64,000 nt of DNA from Pseudomonas sp. ADAK18 (GCF_012935695.1 NZ_CP052859.1:4257001-4321000); one strand, 5' to 3'; counted from the stretch's first letter, positions 9,850 through 20,228 are shown. The notes: a model not told the origin generated them from the letters alone. Numbers and translations: made by a program.

Positions 9850-9867
9850 CATCGCAACTTAAATCAC

Positions 9868-11085
<1,218 letters not shown>

Positions 11086-11214
11086 GCCATCACTCCACGG
11101 GGTTGTACGGAAAGGCGTCGATTCTACCGACCAAAACCGTGAAATTACAGAGGCGCGACAGCAAATGAAGATAAAGCGACAGATTATGTCGAGCGGGCGA
11201 CGAATTACCGCACC

Positions 11215-12123
11215 TTACGACGTGGTTGCCGCGTTGCTCGGAGCAGTGGCCTGGGGCGCCGGTTTTTCAGGGGTTGCCACCCGTTCCAGATGAATATTGA
11301 CCCGCCGGTTCTTGGCCCGGTTGGCGGGATTGGTATTGGGCACCAACGGGTAGCGCTCACCGTGAAAACGCAGGGTAATCTGGGACTCCGGAATGCCGTT
11401 GGCCTTCAGATAGTCCATCACTGCCAGGCCGCGACGACGGGACAAGTCGCGGTTGGTCAGCCGATTACCGCTGTTGTCCGAGTGACCGTCCAACTCGATA
11501 TGGTTGACCGTCGGGTCGGCTTTGATGAACTCCAGCATGACCGACAGCTTCTTCTTGGCAGCGGCATCCAGCTCGATTCCGCCGCCAGGGAAGCCCACTT
11601 CAGCTTGTTTGACCTGCTCGAAATTCATCGGCAGCAGCTTGGCGGTACACAGTTGATAGTCGCTGTAGGCTTTGTTGAATTTCACCGGCAGCAGGCGTAT
11701 CTCGGAGTAACCGCCGTCACGGGCGTAGTGGCGCACCGTTGGGCTACGACCCTCAAGCAGGCCGGTGAACAAGCGCCCGGCCTGGGCCTGGGAACTGTTG
11801 AACAGCACATCGCCACTGCCAACGCGTACCGCCCCCAGATTGATGTCACCACGCCCCGGCTGCCACGGCGCGGCCGCGGCCAACAGCGTCGCAGAACCGG
11901 CGCCCAGCGAACCGTTGTAGGCTTTCAGACGAAATGTCGCTTGCTCGCCGGCCCGGCGCACGAACTCGCCCGAACCAAAATCGGTGATGGGTTGGCTCAA
12001 GCGGCACTCGAACTTATCGCCCTCCACCTTCCACTCAATATTCTCCAGACGTGTCTGGAACGTGAGGGCCATCGCGGGCAGGCTGGCGAACACACTGAGC
12101 AGGGCTAGATAATGCTGGCGCAC
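11215..12123 (-). CDS. motY: Flagellar sodium/proton motor stator-ring protein MotY (OmpA family)
   Basis: Periplasmic protein of the flagellar T-ring that holds stators in polar flagella. The N-terminus is a signal peptide ending ASLPAMA, followed by a MotY-type N-domain. The C-terminal OmpA/peptidoglycan-binding domain covers about 185-290, with the motif IELDGHSDNSGNRLTNRDLS and NRRVNIHLE. I chose the GTG at 12123 because GGAG lies 7 nt upstream and the signal peptide then begins properly; another GTG lies four codons further up. The position between argG and pyrC matches PA3526, known as MotY. Confidence 0.88.
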   Translation of the reverse strand: MRQHYLALLSVFASLPAMALTFQTRLENIEWKVEGDKFECRLSQPITDFGSGEFVRRAGEQATFRLKAYNGSLGAGSATLLAAAAPWQPGRGDINLGAVRVGSGDVLFNSSQAQAGRLFTGLLEGRSPTVRHYARDGGYSEIRLLPVKFNKAYSDYQLCTAKLLPMNFEQVKQAEVGFPGGGIELDAAAKKKLSVMLEFIKADPTVNHIELDGHSDNSGNRLTNRDLSRRRGLAVMDYLKANGIPESQITLRFHGERYPLVPNTNPANRAKNRRVNIHLERVATPEKPAPQATAPSNAATTS

Positions 12124-12279
12124 GGGAGGCTCCACTGGTTTCTACAACACATCAAGGCGTCATACATCGTTAAGGCATACCCAGGGATATCGGTCGCCGC
12201 CCGCAAAACTTGATAGCGAGTGCCTGCAAGAGTCTTTTCCGGTAGCATTCCCACCAGATTGACCCGCCTGGAATCCCCA

Positions 12280-13326
12280 ATGTCCGACCGCCTGACCCTG
12301 CTGCGTCCCGACGACTGGCATATTCATCTTCGCGATGGTGCAGCGTTACCCCAAACCGTGGCCGATGTAGCGCGCACGTTTGGCCGCGCCATCATCATGC
12401 CTAACCTGGTACCTCCGGTGCGAAACGCCGCGGAAGCCGACGCCTATCGCCAGCGCATTCTTGCTGCGCGACCGGCTGGCAGCCGCTTCGAGCCGTTGAT
12501 GGTGCTTTACCTGACCGACCGTACCCAGCCCGAAGAAATTCGTGAGGCCAAGGCCAGCGGTTTCGTCCACGCCGCGAAGCTGTACCCTGCTGGCGCAACC
12601 ACCAACTCCGACTCTGGCGTGACCAGCATCGACAAGATCCTGCCGGCTATCGAAGCTATGGCAGAAGTCGGCATGCCGTTGCTGATCCACGGTGAAGTCA
12701 CCCGTGGCGATGTCGATGTGTTTGATCGCGAGAAGATCTTCATCGACGAACACATGCGTCGCGTCGTGGAGTTGTTCCCGACCCTCAAGGTGGTGTTCGA
12801 ACACATCACCACCGCTGATGCCGTGCAGTTCGTCATCGAGGCTTCGGCCAATGTCGGCGCGACCATCACCGCTCATCACCTGCTGTACAACCGCAACCAC
12901 ATGCTCGTGGGGGGGATTCGGCCACACTTCTATTGCTTGCCGATCCTCAAGCGTAATACCCACCAGGTAGCGCTGCTGGATGCCGCCACCAGCGGCAGCG
13001 AGAAGTTCTTCCTCGGCACCGACTCGGCGCCTCACGCCCAGCACGCCAAGGAAGCAGCGTGTGGCTGTGCCGGCTGCTACACCGCCTATGCGGCGATCGA
13101 GCTGTACGCCGAAGCGTTCGAACAACGCAATGCCCTGGACAAACTCGAAGGCTTCGCCAGCCTCAATGGCCCGCGCTTCTACGGCCTGCCGGCGAATACC
13201 GACCGCATTACCCTGGTCCGTGAAGACTGGACCGCCCCTGCCAGCCTGCCATTTGGCGAGCTGACCGTCATCCCGCTGCGCGCCGGTGAAACACTGCGCT
13301 GGCGCCTGCTGGAGGAACACCCGTGA
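12280..13326 (+). CDS. pyrC: Dihydroorotase
   Basis: Zinc amidohydrolase of pyrimidine synthesis (carbamoyl aspartate to dihydroorotate), class II E. coli type. The 348-residue protein starts at the ATG at 12280 ([20 protein letters not shown]). It shows the HIHLRDG metal motif, the carboxylated-lysine segment [28 protein letters not shown] and TDSAPH. A longer frame reaches upstream to 12220, but the ATG start gives the family N-terminus. The 3' end overlaps rnt by 4 nt. Confidence 0.96.
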   Translation: MSDRLTLLRPDDWHIHLRDGAALPQTVADVARTFGRAIIMPNLVPPVRNAAEADAYRQRILAARPAGSRFEPLMVLYLTDRTQPEEIREAKASGFVHAAKLYPAGATTNSDSGVTSIDKILPAIEAMAEVGMPLLIHGEVTRGDVDVFDREKIFIDEHMRRVVELFPTLKVVFEHITTADAVQFVIEASANVGATITAHHLLYNRNHMLVGGIRPHFYCLPILKRNTHQVALLDAATSGSEKFFLGTDSAPHAQHAKEAACGCAGCYTAYAAIELYAEAFEQRNALDKLEGFASLNGPRFYGLPANTDRITLVREDWTAPASLPFGELTVIPLRAGETLRWRLLEEHP

Positions 13327-13997
13327 GTGAAGACCATTTCGACGACGAACACGAAGGTCATGGCGGTGGCGGTTCACGCCACCCGATGGCTGAACGTTTT
13401 CGTGGCTACCTGCCAGTGGTCATCGACGTAGAAACCGGCGGTTTCAACTGCGCCACTGATGCATTGCTGGAAATTGCTGCCACGACCATCGGCATGGATG
13501 AACAGGGTTTTGTGTTCCCGGAGCACACCCACTTCTTCCGCGTCGAACCGTTCGAAGGCGCCAACATCGAAGCCGCTGCCCTGGAATTCACCGGGATCAA
13601 GCTCGATCACCCGCTGCGCATGGCCGTCAGTGAAGAAGCCGCGATGACCGACATCTTCCGTGGCGTGCGCAAGGCCTTGAAGGCCAATGGCTGCAAACGC
13701 GCGATCCTGGTGGGGCATAACAGCAGTTTCGACCTGGGCTTCCTCAACGCCGCAGTGGCACGCCTGGACATGAAGCGTAACCCGTTTCACCCGTTCTCCA
13801 GTTTCGACACTGCGACTCTCGCCGGTTTGGCTTATGGCCAGACCGTACTGGCGAAAGCCTGCCAGGCAGCCGGTATCGACTTCGATGGTCGTGAGGCTCA
13901 CTCCGCCCGCTACGACACCGAGAAAACCGCCGAGCTGTTCTGCGGCATCGTCAACCGCTGGAAACAGATGGGTGGCTGGGAAGATTTCAACGACTGA
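13323..13997 (+). CDS. rnt: Ribonuclease T
   Basis: DEDDh 3'-5' exoribonuclease that trims tRNA and stable RNA ends. The 224-residue protein shows Exo I DVETGGF, Exo [12 protein letters not shown] and Exo [13 protein letters not shown], with the catalytic His in the last. The ATG start overlaps the pyrC stop (GTGA type junction), suggesting coupled translation. Immediately after its stop the DNA is interrupted by the IS element, which has separated rnt from the shared terminator at 15.37 kb. Confidence 0.96.
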   Translation: MSEDHFDDEHEGHGGGGSRHPMAERFRGYLPVVIDVETGGFNCATDALLEIAATTIGMDEQGFVFPEHTHFFRVEPFEGANIEAAALEFTGIKLDHPLRMAVSEEAAMTDIFRGVRKALKANGCKRAILVGHNSSFDLGFLNAAVARLDMKRNPFHPFSSFDTATLAGLAYGQTVLAKACQAAGIDFDGREAHSARYDTEKTAELFCGIVNRWKQMGGWEDFND

Positions 13998-14018
13998 TTT
14001 CTCACCCATAAAAATCTA

Positions 14019-14270
14019 TGGTCACCCCCATTTTTGCAATACTGATTAACGGGTGGTGTGGTTGGCTTGCTTAAATCTATCCGGCGTCTGTTTGGGGCAT
14101 GCCCCAGCGCCACGATGAGAGTCGCGCCTGACGATCCTTAAAAACCCGTCGGCTTCTGAAGCCGATTTTTATGTCAGGATCTTCGCCAGGCCGGTGTGCC
14201 GTTCACATCATCTGTTGTTCAGCTATCGCAAAACCTGAAGGTGAATCGTGGTACTGCAACAACCGCGGGG
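14019..14270 (-). ncRNA. Candidate bridge/seek RNA region of the IS element
   Basis: Non-coding stretch between the transposase stop and the element end. IS1111-type elements encode their guide RNA here (established for the group). Visible structure includes a near-perfect stem TCGGCTTC/GAAGCCGA with flanking A and T runs around 14140-14170. Exact RNA ends and guide loops cannot be read by eye. Confidence 0.4.
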
Positions 14271-15295
14271 TCAGGCGTTCAAGGCGTCTGGCCCTGCTTC
14301 ATATTGCGTATGGTGAGCGGCTATCGCCCAAGCGATACGCGCCAGTTTGTTAGCCAGGGCACAGGCCACGACATTCGAATGTCGTCGACTTAGCAATGAG
14401 CGCACCCAATCGGCCAAGGCGCCTTTTTGGTGCTCCAGATTTTGCATATAGACCCTGGAACACTGCACCAACAGTTGTCGCAGGTGCTTGTCACCACGCT
14501 TGCTGATTCCCAGCAAGTTGGCCTTGCCACCGGTGCTGTACTGTCTGGGCACCAAGCCCACTGAGGCGGCAAAGTCCCGACTGCATCGGTACTGCTTGCC
14601 GTCGCCCATTTCTACAGCCAGCAGGCTGGCGGTGATCGGGCCGACACATGGAAGACTCAGCAAACGACTGCCCAGATCATCGTCGGCCAGTTGGCCCGCC
14701 AGCTCTTTGTCCAAGACCTTGATTTGCTCATCCAGGTAGGCAAAGTGGTCGTGCAGGCGTTGCAACAATATCGTCAGACGAACGGGTAATTCATGCTCGG
14801 CCAAGGCGCTCGCCAGACGCTTCATGATGGCCAACCCTTTGGGCAGACTGATCCCAAACTCCAGCAGGAAACCGTGCATCTGATTAGCCGTTTTGGTGCG
14901 GTCATGCACCAGCGATTCGCGCATCCGGTGTAGCACGGACAGGGTTTGCTGGGATTCGGTTTTAGGCGTGACGAAGCGCATAGATGGGCGCGAAGCGGCT
15001 TCGCAGATTGCCTCAGCGTCGACAAAGTCGTTTTTATTGCCCTTGACGAAGGGCTTAACGAACTGCGGAGAAATCAGCTTGGCCGTGTGCCCCATTGCCG
15101 CCAACTGACGAGCAACATAGTGCGACCCCGCACAGGCCTCCATCACCACGATACAGCTCGGCGAGTTGCCGAAAAACTGCATCATTTGCGTCCGTGAGCA
15201 TTTTTGCGAAACACCTCACAGCCCGACTTATCCTGGCCGTGCAGGTGGAAAGTATGTTTGCCGAGATCGATACCGATCAGTGCTGACTCGCTCAT
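14271..15295 (-). pseudogene. IS110/IS1111 transposase, frameshifted near the N-terminus
   Basis: DEDD-type transposase. Reading from the ATG at 15295 (good GGAGG upstream) gives MSESALIGIDLGKHTFHLHG and then runs out of frame at a run of five A (plus-strand T run 15201-15205). One added A would join it to the frame continuing CSRTQMMQFFGNSPSC, giving about 341 residues, the family length. The remaining frame starts at 15185 with 304 residues. It holds the second acidic residue (MEACAGSHY) and NKNDFVDAEA, plus the C-terminal Tnp20-like region (LPCVGPITASLLAVEMGD). The first catalytic Asp (IGIDLGKH) is lost from it. Probably inactive; a sequencing error in the A run is the alternative. Confidence 0.85.
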
Positions 15296-15369
15296 GATGA
15301 TGGCCTCCGAAAACAAAACACCCCGTGAAAGCGTAGCCCTCACAGGGTGTTGGGGGTGACCATCTCATT

Positions 15370-15395
15370 AACCCGGCTCAGTGCCGGGTTTTTTT
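15370..15395. terminator. Bidirectional terminator (peroxiredoxin / former rnt)
   Basis: Hairpin with arms AACCCGGC and GCCGGGTT followed by seven T on the plus strand. It lies just outside the IS end and 17 nt from the peroxiredoxin stop. It probably served rnt before the insertion. Confidence 0.8.
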
Positions 15396-15411
15396 ATGCC
15401 TTGAACGTGGC

Positions 15412-16014
15412 TTACAGCTTGCCAGCGTTCTCGGTCAGGTAAGCCGCGACGCCTTCTGGCGAAGCGTTCATGCCCTTGTCGCCTTTTTTCCAGTTGGCAG
15501 GGCAAACTTCGCCGTGCTCTTCGTGGAACTGCAGCGCGTCAACCAGACGGATCAGCTCTTCCATGTTACGGCCCAATGGCAGGTCGTTGATGATCTGCGA
15601 GCGGACAACGCCCTTGTCGTCGATCAGGAACGCACCACGGAAAGCTACGCCACCTTCGGACTCAACGTCGTAGGCCTTGGCGATGTCGTGCTTCATGTCG
15701 GCAGCCATGGTGTATTTGACTTTACCGATGCCGCCATCGTTGATGGCGGTGTTGCGCCAGGCGTTGTGGGTGAAATGGGAGTCGATGGAAACGGCAACCA
15801 CTTCAACGTTACGCGCCTTGAAGTCTTCCATGCGGTGATCCAGAGCGATCAGCTCCGATGGGCAGACGAAGGTGAAGTCCAGCGGGTAGAAGAACACCAG
15901 GCCGTATTTGCCTTTGATGGCTTCAGACAGTTTGAAGCTGTCTACGATTTCGCCATTGCCGAGGACGGCTGGTACGTCGAAATCTGGGGCTTGTTTGCCG
16001 ACGAGTACGCTCAT
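15412..16014 (-). CDS. 2-Cys peroxiredoxin (AhpC/Tsa family)
   Basis: Thiol peroxidase that reduces hydrogen peroxide and organic peroxides. The 200-residue protein has peroxidatic Cys51 in FYPLDFTFVCPSE and resolving Cys171 in GEVCPANW, so it is a typical 2-Cys enzyme. A GGIG segment is present at 94-97. It corresponds to the PA3529 position next to bfd. It is divergent from bfd across about 240 nt. A dedicated AhpF-type reductase is not in the window. Confidence 0.95.
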   Translation of the reverse strand: MSVLVGKQAPDFDVPAVLGNGEIVDSFKLSEAIKGKYGLVFFYPLDFTFVCPSELIALDHRMEDFKARNVEVVAVSIDSHFTHNAWRNTAINDGGIGKVKYTMAADMKHDIAKAYDVESEGGVAFRGAFLIDDKGVVRSQIINDLPLGRNMEELIRLVDALQFHEEHGEVCPANWKKGDKGMNASPEGVAAYLTENAGKL

Positions 16015-16184
16015 TGGATATCTCCTGGTGTGGTAGCTGAAGTAAAAGGACCGGCCTCAGTGTGCCTTGGCTAAACGACAGGCCTGTGACGCGGTCACGC
16101 TTCGTGAAGACCGACCATCATACACCGAAAAAACCGTTCGTCAGCGCGAGGCTGCGTAACCACAAAGGCCGGAGAAACTACTTT

Positions 16185-16203
16185 GACAATCATTCTCGTT
16201 AAC
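16185..16203 (+). promoter_or_regulatory. Candidate Fur box upstream of bfd
   Basis: The 19-mer GACAATCATTCTCGTTAAC matches the classic GATAATGATAATCATTATC Fur consensus at 13 of 19 positions. It lies about 50 nt before the bfd start. bfd is iron-starvation induced in P. aeruginosa (established), which fits Fur repression. Confidence 0.7.
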
Positions 16204-16251
16204 ATTAAGATCCATCGCACTTAAGCCTCAAACCCGCGATGGTTCTCCCTT

Positions 16252-16470
16252 ATGTATGTCTGCCTCTGCACTGGCGTCACCGACGGACAAATCCGCGAAG
16301 CAATCTACGAAGGTTGCTGCAGCTACAAAGAAGTACGTGAAACCACCGGCGTTGCCAGCCAATGCGGCAAATGTGCCTGTCTGGCCAAGCAAGTGGTACG
16401 GGAAACCCTGACGCAGCTGCAAACTGCCCAGGCTGCGATCCCCTACTCAGCAGAATTTACACACGCGTAA
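16252..16470 (+). CDS. bfd: Bacterioferritin-associated ferredoxin
   Basis: Small [2Fe-2S] protein that docks on bacterioferritin and passes electrons through its haem to release stored iron. The 72-residue protein has ligand cysteines at 4, 6, 38 and 41 (CLC and CGKC), the unusual Bfd spacing. A bfrB gene follows after a terminator, and a Fur-like site lies upstream, so it should be made when iron is short. Length and ligand pattern are normal. Confidence 0.96.
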   Translation: MYVCLCTGVTDGQIREAIYEGCCSYKEVRETTGVASQCGKCACLAKQVVRETLTQLQTAQAAIPYSAEFTHA

Positions 16471-16487
16471 TTGGCGTGTTTTAAAGA

Positions 16488-16512
16488 ACCGGACTTAATG
16501 TCCGGTTTTTTT
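16488..16512 (+). terminator. Terminator of bfd
   Basis: Arms ACCGGAC and GTCCGGT with a 4-5 nt loop, then seven T. It separates bfd from bfrB, so the two are separately transcribed. Confidence 0.9.
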
Positions 16513-16670
16513 ATGCCTTGATTTCAATCAGTTAGCGTCAAGACGCGGAACACAAACATTCTTATTCCGATTAATTTTCATATATTATTCAATAACTTAG
16601 GTTTGACAGTAGTAATTGCTCGGCTCAAACTCCGCCCTATATACAGCGAATACAGGGCAGGACCCCAATC

Positions 16671-17141
16671 ATGAAAGGCGACATTACAGTCATCCAGCAA
16701 CTCAACAAAATCCTTGCCAATGAACTGGTCGCGATCAATCAGTACTTCCTGCATGCGCGCATGTATGAAGATTGGGGCCTGGAAAAGCTGGGCAAGCATG
16801 AGTACAAAGAATCCATCCACGCCATGAAAGACGCAGACAAGCTGATCAAGCGCATCCTGTTTCTTGAAGGTCTGCCGAACGTCCAGGACCTGGGCAAGCT
16901 GAACATCGGCGAGCACACCCAGGAAATGATCAACTGCGACCTGGGCTTCGAACGCAAAAGCCACACCGACCTCAAGGCCGCCATTGCTCATTGCGAAAGC
17001 AAGGGCGACTTCGGCAGCCGCGAACTGCTGGAAGATATCCTTGAGGATCAGGAAGAACATATCGACTGGCTGGAAACCCAAGTGGGCCTGATCGATAAAG
17101 TCACTATCGAGAACTATCTGCAATCGCAGATGGGTGAATAA
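16671..17141 (+). CDS. bfrB: Bacterioferritin, haem-ligand type with altered ferroxidase site
   Basis: 24-mer-forming iron storage protein family, 156 residues, aligned without gaps to E. coli Bfr through the four-helix core. The haem-binding Met52 is kept (HAMKDAD). Of the six di-iron ferroxidase ligands, Glu18, Glu94 and His130 are present. Residue 51 is Ala instead of Glu, 54 is Asp instead of His, and 127 is Gln instead of Glu. The subunit should bind haem and Bfd but oxidise iron poorly. In several bacteria such subunits co-assemble with a ferroxidase-competent partner lacking Met52 (established for two-gene Bfr systems). The partner gene is not in this window. The symbol follows position next to bfd. 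Confidence 0.92.
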   Translation: MKGDITVIQQLNKILANELVAINQYFLHARMYEDWGLEKLGKHEYKESIHAMKDADKLIKRILFLEGLPNVQDLGKLNIGEHTQEMINCDLGFERKSHTDLKAAIAHCESKGDFGSRELLEDILEDQEEHIDWLETQVGLIDKVTIENYLQSQMGE

Positions 17142-17160
17142 GCCTTAATTCTCGACCACT

Positions 17161-17199
17161 AAAAAGCCCCGCTCTCTTATGGAGAAGCGGGGCTTTTTA
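17161..17199. terminator. Bidirectional terminator between bfrB and grxD
   Basis: Long hairpin with arms AAAAAGCCCCGC and GCGGGGCTTTTT around a 14-nt loop that can pair further. It lies between convergent bfrB and grxD and has A and T runs on both sides. Confidence 0.92.
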
Positions 17200-17219
17200 T
17201 TACCGCAGCCTAAAACAAA

Positions 17220-17558
17220 TCAGGCTTCGGTCTTCGCAGCAGCTTTTGCCGACGCGTCTTTGATCAGCGCTTGCAACGAACCATCAGCCGCCATCTCGGT
17301 GATGATGTCGCTACCACCGACCAACTCACCCGCTACCCACAGCTGCGGGAAGGTAGGCCAGTTGGCGTACTTTGGCAGGTTGGCGCGGATTTCCGGGTTC
17401 TGCAGGATATCCACGTAGGCGAACTTCTCGCCACATTGCATGATTGCCTGGGAAGCCTTTGCGGAGAAGCCACACTGAGGGGCGTTAGGCGCACCCTTCA
17501 TGTAAAGCAGAATGGTGTTATTGGCAATCTGCTCTTTAATCGTTTCGATGATATCCAT
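17220..17558 (-). CDS. grxD: Monothiol glutaredoxin Grx4
   Basis: CGFS-type glutaredoxin that binds and transfers [2Fe-2S] clusters with glutathione. The 112-residue protein has the active Cys29 in PQCGFSAKA. The thioredoxin-fold TFPQLWVAGELVGGSDI segment supplies the cis-Pro and glutathione contacts. The C-terminal Ala-rich tail is short. It sits between bfrB and the molybdoenzyme gene, each with separate transcription, as in P. aeruginosa (PA3533). Confidence 0.96.
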   Translation of the reverse strand: MDIIETIKEQIANNTILLYMKGAPNAPQCGFSAKASQAIMQCGEKFAYVDILQNPEIRANLPKYANWPTFPQLWVAGELVGGSDIITEMAADGSLQALIKDASAKAAAKTEA

Positions 17559-17657
17559 GGAACACCTCGGCTGGAACTTTCCGACTCATGGGTCGGCACG
17601 GTGGCGCATTGTAACGCAAAGCCCAGCATGACGCTCGGACTCCCCGACAGACACTCT

Positions 17658-19766
17658 TCAAGCTGCCGCCACCTGCACCGGCACACCATTCAACGCGGCG
17701 TTGCCCGATAACTCATCCACTTGACGCTCATCCGTCAGGTCATTGGCACTCGCCCCGGGCTGGCCACTGGCAATCGTCATCTGCACCCCTGGACGGCCAT
17801 GACCCCAACCATGAGGCAGGCTGACCACGCCAGGCATCATGTCCAGGCTGGCCACTACTTCCACCTCAATCATGCCAATCCGTGAACTGACGCGTACCCG
17901 CTGGCCATCGCTCAACTGGCGCCGAGCCAGATCGTCGGGGTGCATCAACAACTGATGCCGGGGTTTGCCCTTCACCAGACGGTGATAGTTATGCATCCAC
18001 GAGTTATTGCTACGCACGTGCCGTCGCCCGATCAACAACAACTCATCGGCCTCAGGCAGCGGTTGCGCGACGAATCGCACCAGGTCCGCCAGAATCACTT
18101 CAGGCGCAGCCTGCAGGCGACCATTGGCGGTTTTCAAGCGCCCGGCCAGATTGGCGTGCAACGGCCCCAGGTCCAGGCCGTGGGGATGATCAGCCAGTGC
18201 CGCCACTGAAAGTTTGTGACTGGACGCATCGCCATACGCTCCGGCCCTTATGCCAAAATCGATCATCTGCGCCGGCGGCATGGTTGGCTTGAGCGTGTTG
18301 CCGGTCTTCGCTGCAAATGCCTGGGCCAACCCGACAAAGATTTCCCAGTCATGCAGCGCACCTTCGGGCTTGGGCAGGATGGCGCGATTGAACCGCGTGA
18401 CATTACGCACCGCGAACATATTGAAAGTGGTGTCGTAATGATCGTTTTCCAGGGCCGAGGTGGACGGCAGGATCAGGTCTGCATAGCGCGTGGTTTCATT
18501 GATATACAGATCGATGCTGACCATGAACTCCAGACCGTCCAGGGCTTGTTCCAACTGCCTCCCGTTGGGCGTAGACAGCACCGGATTACCCGCCACCGTC
18601 ACCAGGGCGCGGATTTGTCCTTCGCCGTCGGTGAGCATTTCTTCGGCCAGCGCCGACACCGGCAGCTCGCCGCTGTATTCAGGGCGACCGGAAACCCGAC
18701 TCTGCCAACGATTGAAATGACCGCCGGAAGTGGCCGCCACCAGATCGACCGCAGGTGTGGTGCATAAGGCGCCCCCCACTCGATCCAAGTTACCGGTGAC
18801 CAGGTTGATCAACTGCACCAGCCAGTGACACAAGGTACCGAAGGCCTGGGTCGAGACCCCCATCCGCCCATAACAAACTGCCTTGTCGGCAGACGCGAAG
18901 TCCCGCGCTAACTGGCGAATCTGTTCGGCAGACACCGCGCATTGACGGCTCATGGCGTCGGCCGTAAACCCGGCAACGGCGCGGCGCACCTCATCCAGGC
19001 CATCTACCGGCAAGTGGCTGTCACGGGTCAGGTTCTCGGCAAACAGGGTATTGAGCAGCCCGAACAACAGTGCCGCATCACCACCGGGACGCACGAACAG
19101 ATGCTGGTCGGCGATCGCCGCGGTCTCGCTGCGTCGGGGATCGACCACCACCACTTTGCCGCCACGGGCCTGGATGGCCTTCAGGCGCTTCTCCACATCC
19201 GGCACGGTCATGATGCTGCCGTTGGACGCCAGCGGGTTACCACCCAGGATCAGCATGAAATCGGTATGGTCAATGTCCGGAATCGGCAGCAGCAGGCCGT
19301 GGCCATACATCAGGTGACTGGTGAGGTGATGAGGCAGTTGGTCCACCGACGTGGCGGAAAAGCGATTGCGCGTCTTGAGTTGGCCAAGAAAGTAATTGCT
19401 GTGGGTCATCAAGCCATAGTTGTGCACGCTGGGATTGCCCTGGTACACCGCCACTGCGTTCTGCCCATGACGCGCCTGGATCCCCGCCAACCGCTCCGCC
19501 ACCAGGGCAAAGGCTTCATCCCAAGCGATGGGCTGCCACTCGCTGCCCACCCGCAACATGGGCTGGTGCAGGCGGTCCGGATCATTCTGGATATCCTGCA
19601 GCGCTACGGCCTTGGGGCAGATATGACCGCGACTGAAACTGTCCAGCGGATCGCCCTTGATCGAAGTGATTGCCAGGCTGCCGTCTTCGGCCTGGGTGGT
19701 TTCCAGGGTCAGGCCGCAGATGGCTTCACACAGGTGGCAGGCACGGTGATGGAGAGTCTTGGTCAT
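17658..19766 (-). CDS. Molybdopterin oxidoreductase, DMSO-reductase/formate dehydrogenase family
   Basis: Large molybdenum-bis-MGD enzyme of about 702 residues. An N-terminal [4Fe-4S] site is seen as CHLC-x3-C and GHICPKA (residues 9-45). The molybdopterin domains hold MLILGGNPLASNG and the C-terminal dinucleotide-binding domain begins near HPDDLARRQLSDGQ. I start at the ATG at 19766, which gives the cluster motif at the N-terminus; the open frame reaches 19958. Around the usual metal-ligand position (SATSVDQLPHH) there is no Cys or selenocysteine, so Asp or Ser may serve. No signal peptide and no electron-transfer partner gene nearby, so it is probably a cytoplasmic single-subunit enzyme with unknown substrate. 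Confidence 0.8.
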   Translation of the reverse strand: MTKTLHHRACHLCEAICGLTLETTQAEDGSLAITSIKGDPLDSFSRGHICPKAVALQDIQNDPDRLHQPMLRVGSEWQPIAWDEAFALVAERLAGIQARHGQNAVAVYQGNPSVHNYGLMTHSNYFLGQLKTRNRFSATSVDQLPHHLTSHLMYGHGLLLPIPDIDHTDFMLILGGNPLASNGSIMTVPDVEKRLKAIQARGGKVVVVDPRRSETAAIADQHLFVRPGGDAALLFGLLNTLFAENLTRDSHLPVDGLDEVRRAVAGFTADAMSRQCAVSAEQIRQLARDFASADKAVCYGRMGVSTQAFGTLCHWLVQLINLVTGNLDRVGGALCTTPAVDLVAATSGGHFNRWQSRVSGRPEYSGELPVSALAEEMLTDGEGQIRALVTVAGNPVLSTPNGRQLEQALDGLEFMVSIDLYINETTRYADLILPSTSALENDHYDTTFNMFAVRNVTRFNRAILPKPEGALHDWEIFVGLAQAFAAKTGNTLKPTMPPAQMIDFGIRAGAYGDASSHKLSVAALADHPHGLDLGPLHANLAGRLKTANGRLQAAPEVILADLVRFVAQPLPEADELLLIGRRHVRSNNSWMHNYHRLVKGKPRHQLLMHPDDLARRQLSDGQRVRVSSRIGMIEVEVVASLDMMPGVVSLPHGWGHGRPGVQMTIASGQPGASANDLTDERQVDELSGNAALNGVPVQVAAA

Positions 19767-20228
19767 GGCCAGTCTCTTTTTTATGGGCAGCGTTGTCGGG
19801 GTGAGCGCTTTGCGCAAAACTATGGCCCGCCACCGCCCCTTACGCCAGCAACGTTCGTCGTGTGAATCCGCCGCCATCAGGCCCGACCATGGTGAAGCAT
19901 TAGGAAATGTTTCAGAACCGGCAATCCCACCCTTCGCCACCTGCCCAAACCGACACAACCTGACCTACGCCCGCCCTGACGCGTTGCAAAGTTAAGCAAC
20001 GCCAGTGTACAAATGACCCGCTGCTGTCAGGAAACAGGCTTCAAAAGCGCTCTCCTCGCGTCCTTGAACACCCCTAAAAACCGTAGCCTATTGGTAAGAC
20101 GCGACATTTAGTGTCAATATCGCGCCTTCCCCTATTTCGTCGCCCCGTGCGGCTTTCGCCGCAGGTCTCGCCCGTTTTCCCAATAAACAAGGCTTTGAGT
20201 ATCTGCGGTCTGTTGCAAAAGGTAGTTA
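19767..20228. other. Divergent intergenic region, molybdoenzyme / argF
   Basis: No credible gene in 460 nt. It must contain the divergent promoters. An interrupted palindrome GACATTTAGTGTC lies at 20103-20115, about 115 nt before argF. argF is repressed by ArgR in P. aeruginosa (established), but I cannot identify a convincing ArgR site by eye. Confidence 0.4.

Larger units (their letters stand above)
14019..15363 (-). mobile_element. IS110-family element, IS1111-type, with frameshifted transposase
   Basis: The ends carry a 13-bp inverted repeat: ATGGTCACCCCCA at 14019-14031 and its complement at 15351-15363. The inside holds one DEDD transposase gene on the minus strand and a non-coding stretch of about 250 nt beyond its 3' end, the layout of the IS1111 subgroup. 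The element is 1345 bp by these marks; true ends may lie a few bases outside, since such repeats are subterminal. It sits between rnt and the hairpin terminator shared with the peroxiredoxin gene. No target-site duplication is evident, as usual for IS110 elements. Confidence 0.85.

Noticed and set aside
15185..15295. Programmed -1 frameshift to make the full IS transposase
   Set aside because: The run is only A5 and the surrounding codons CGC AAA AAT do not form a canonical slippery heptamer; IS110-family elements normally use one continuous frame.
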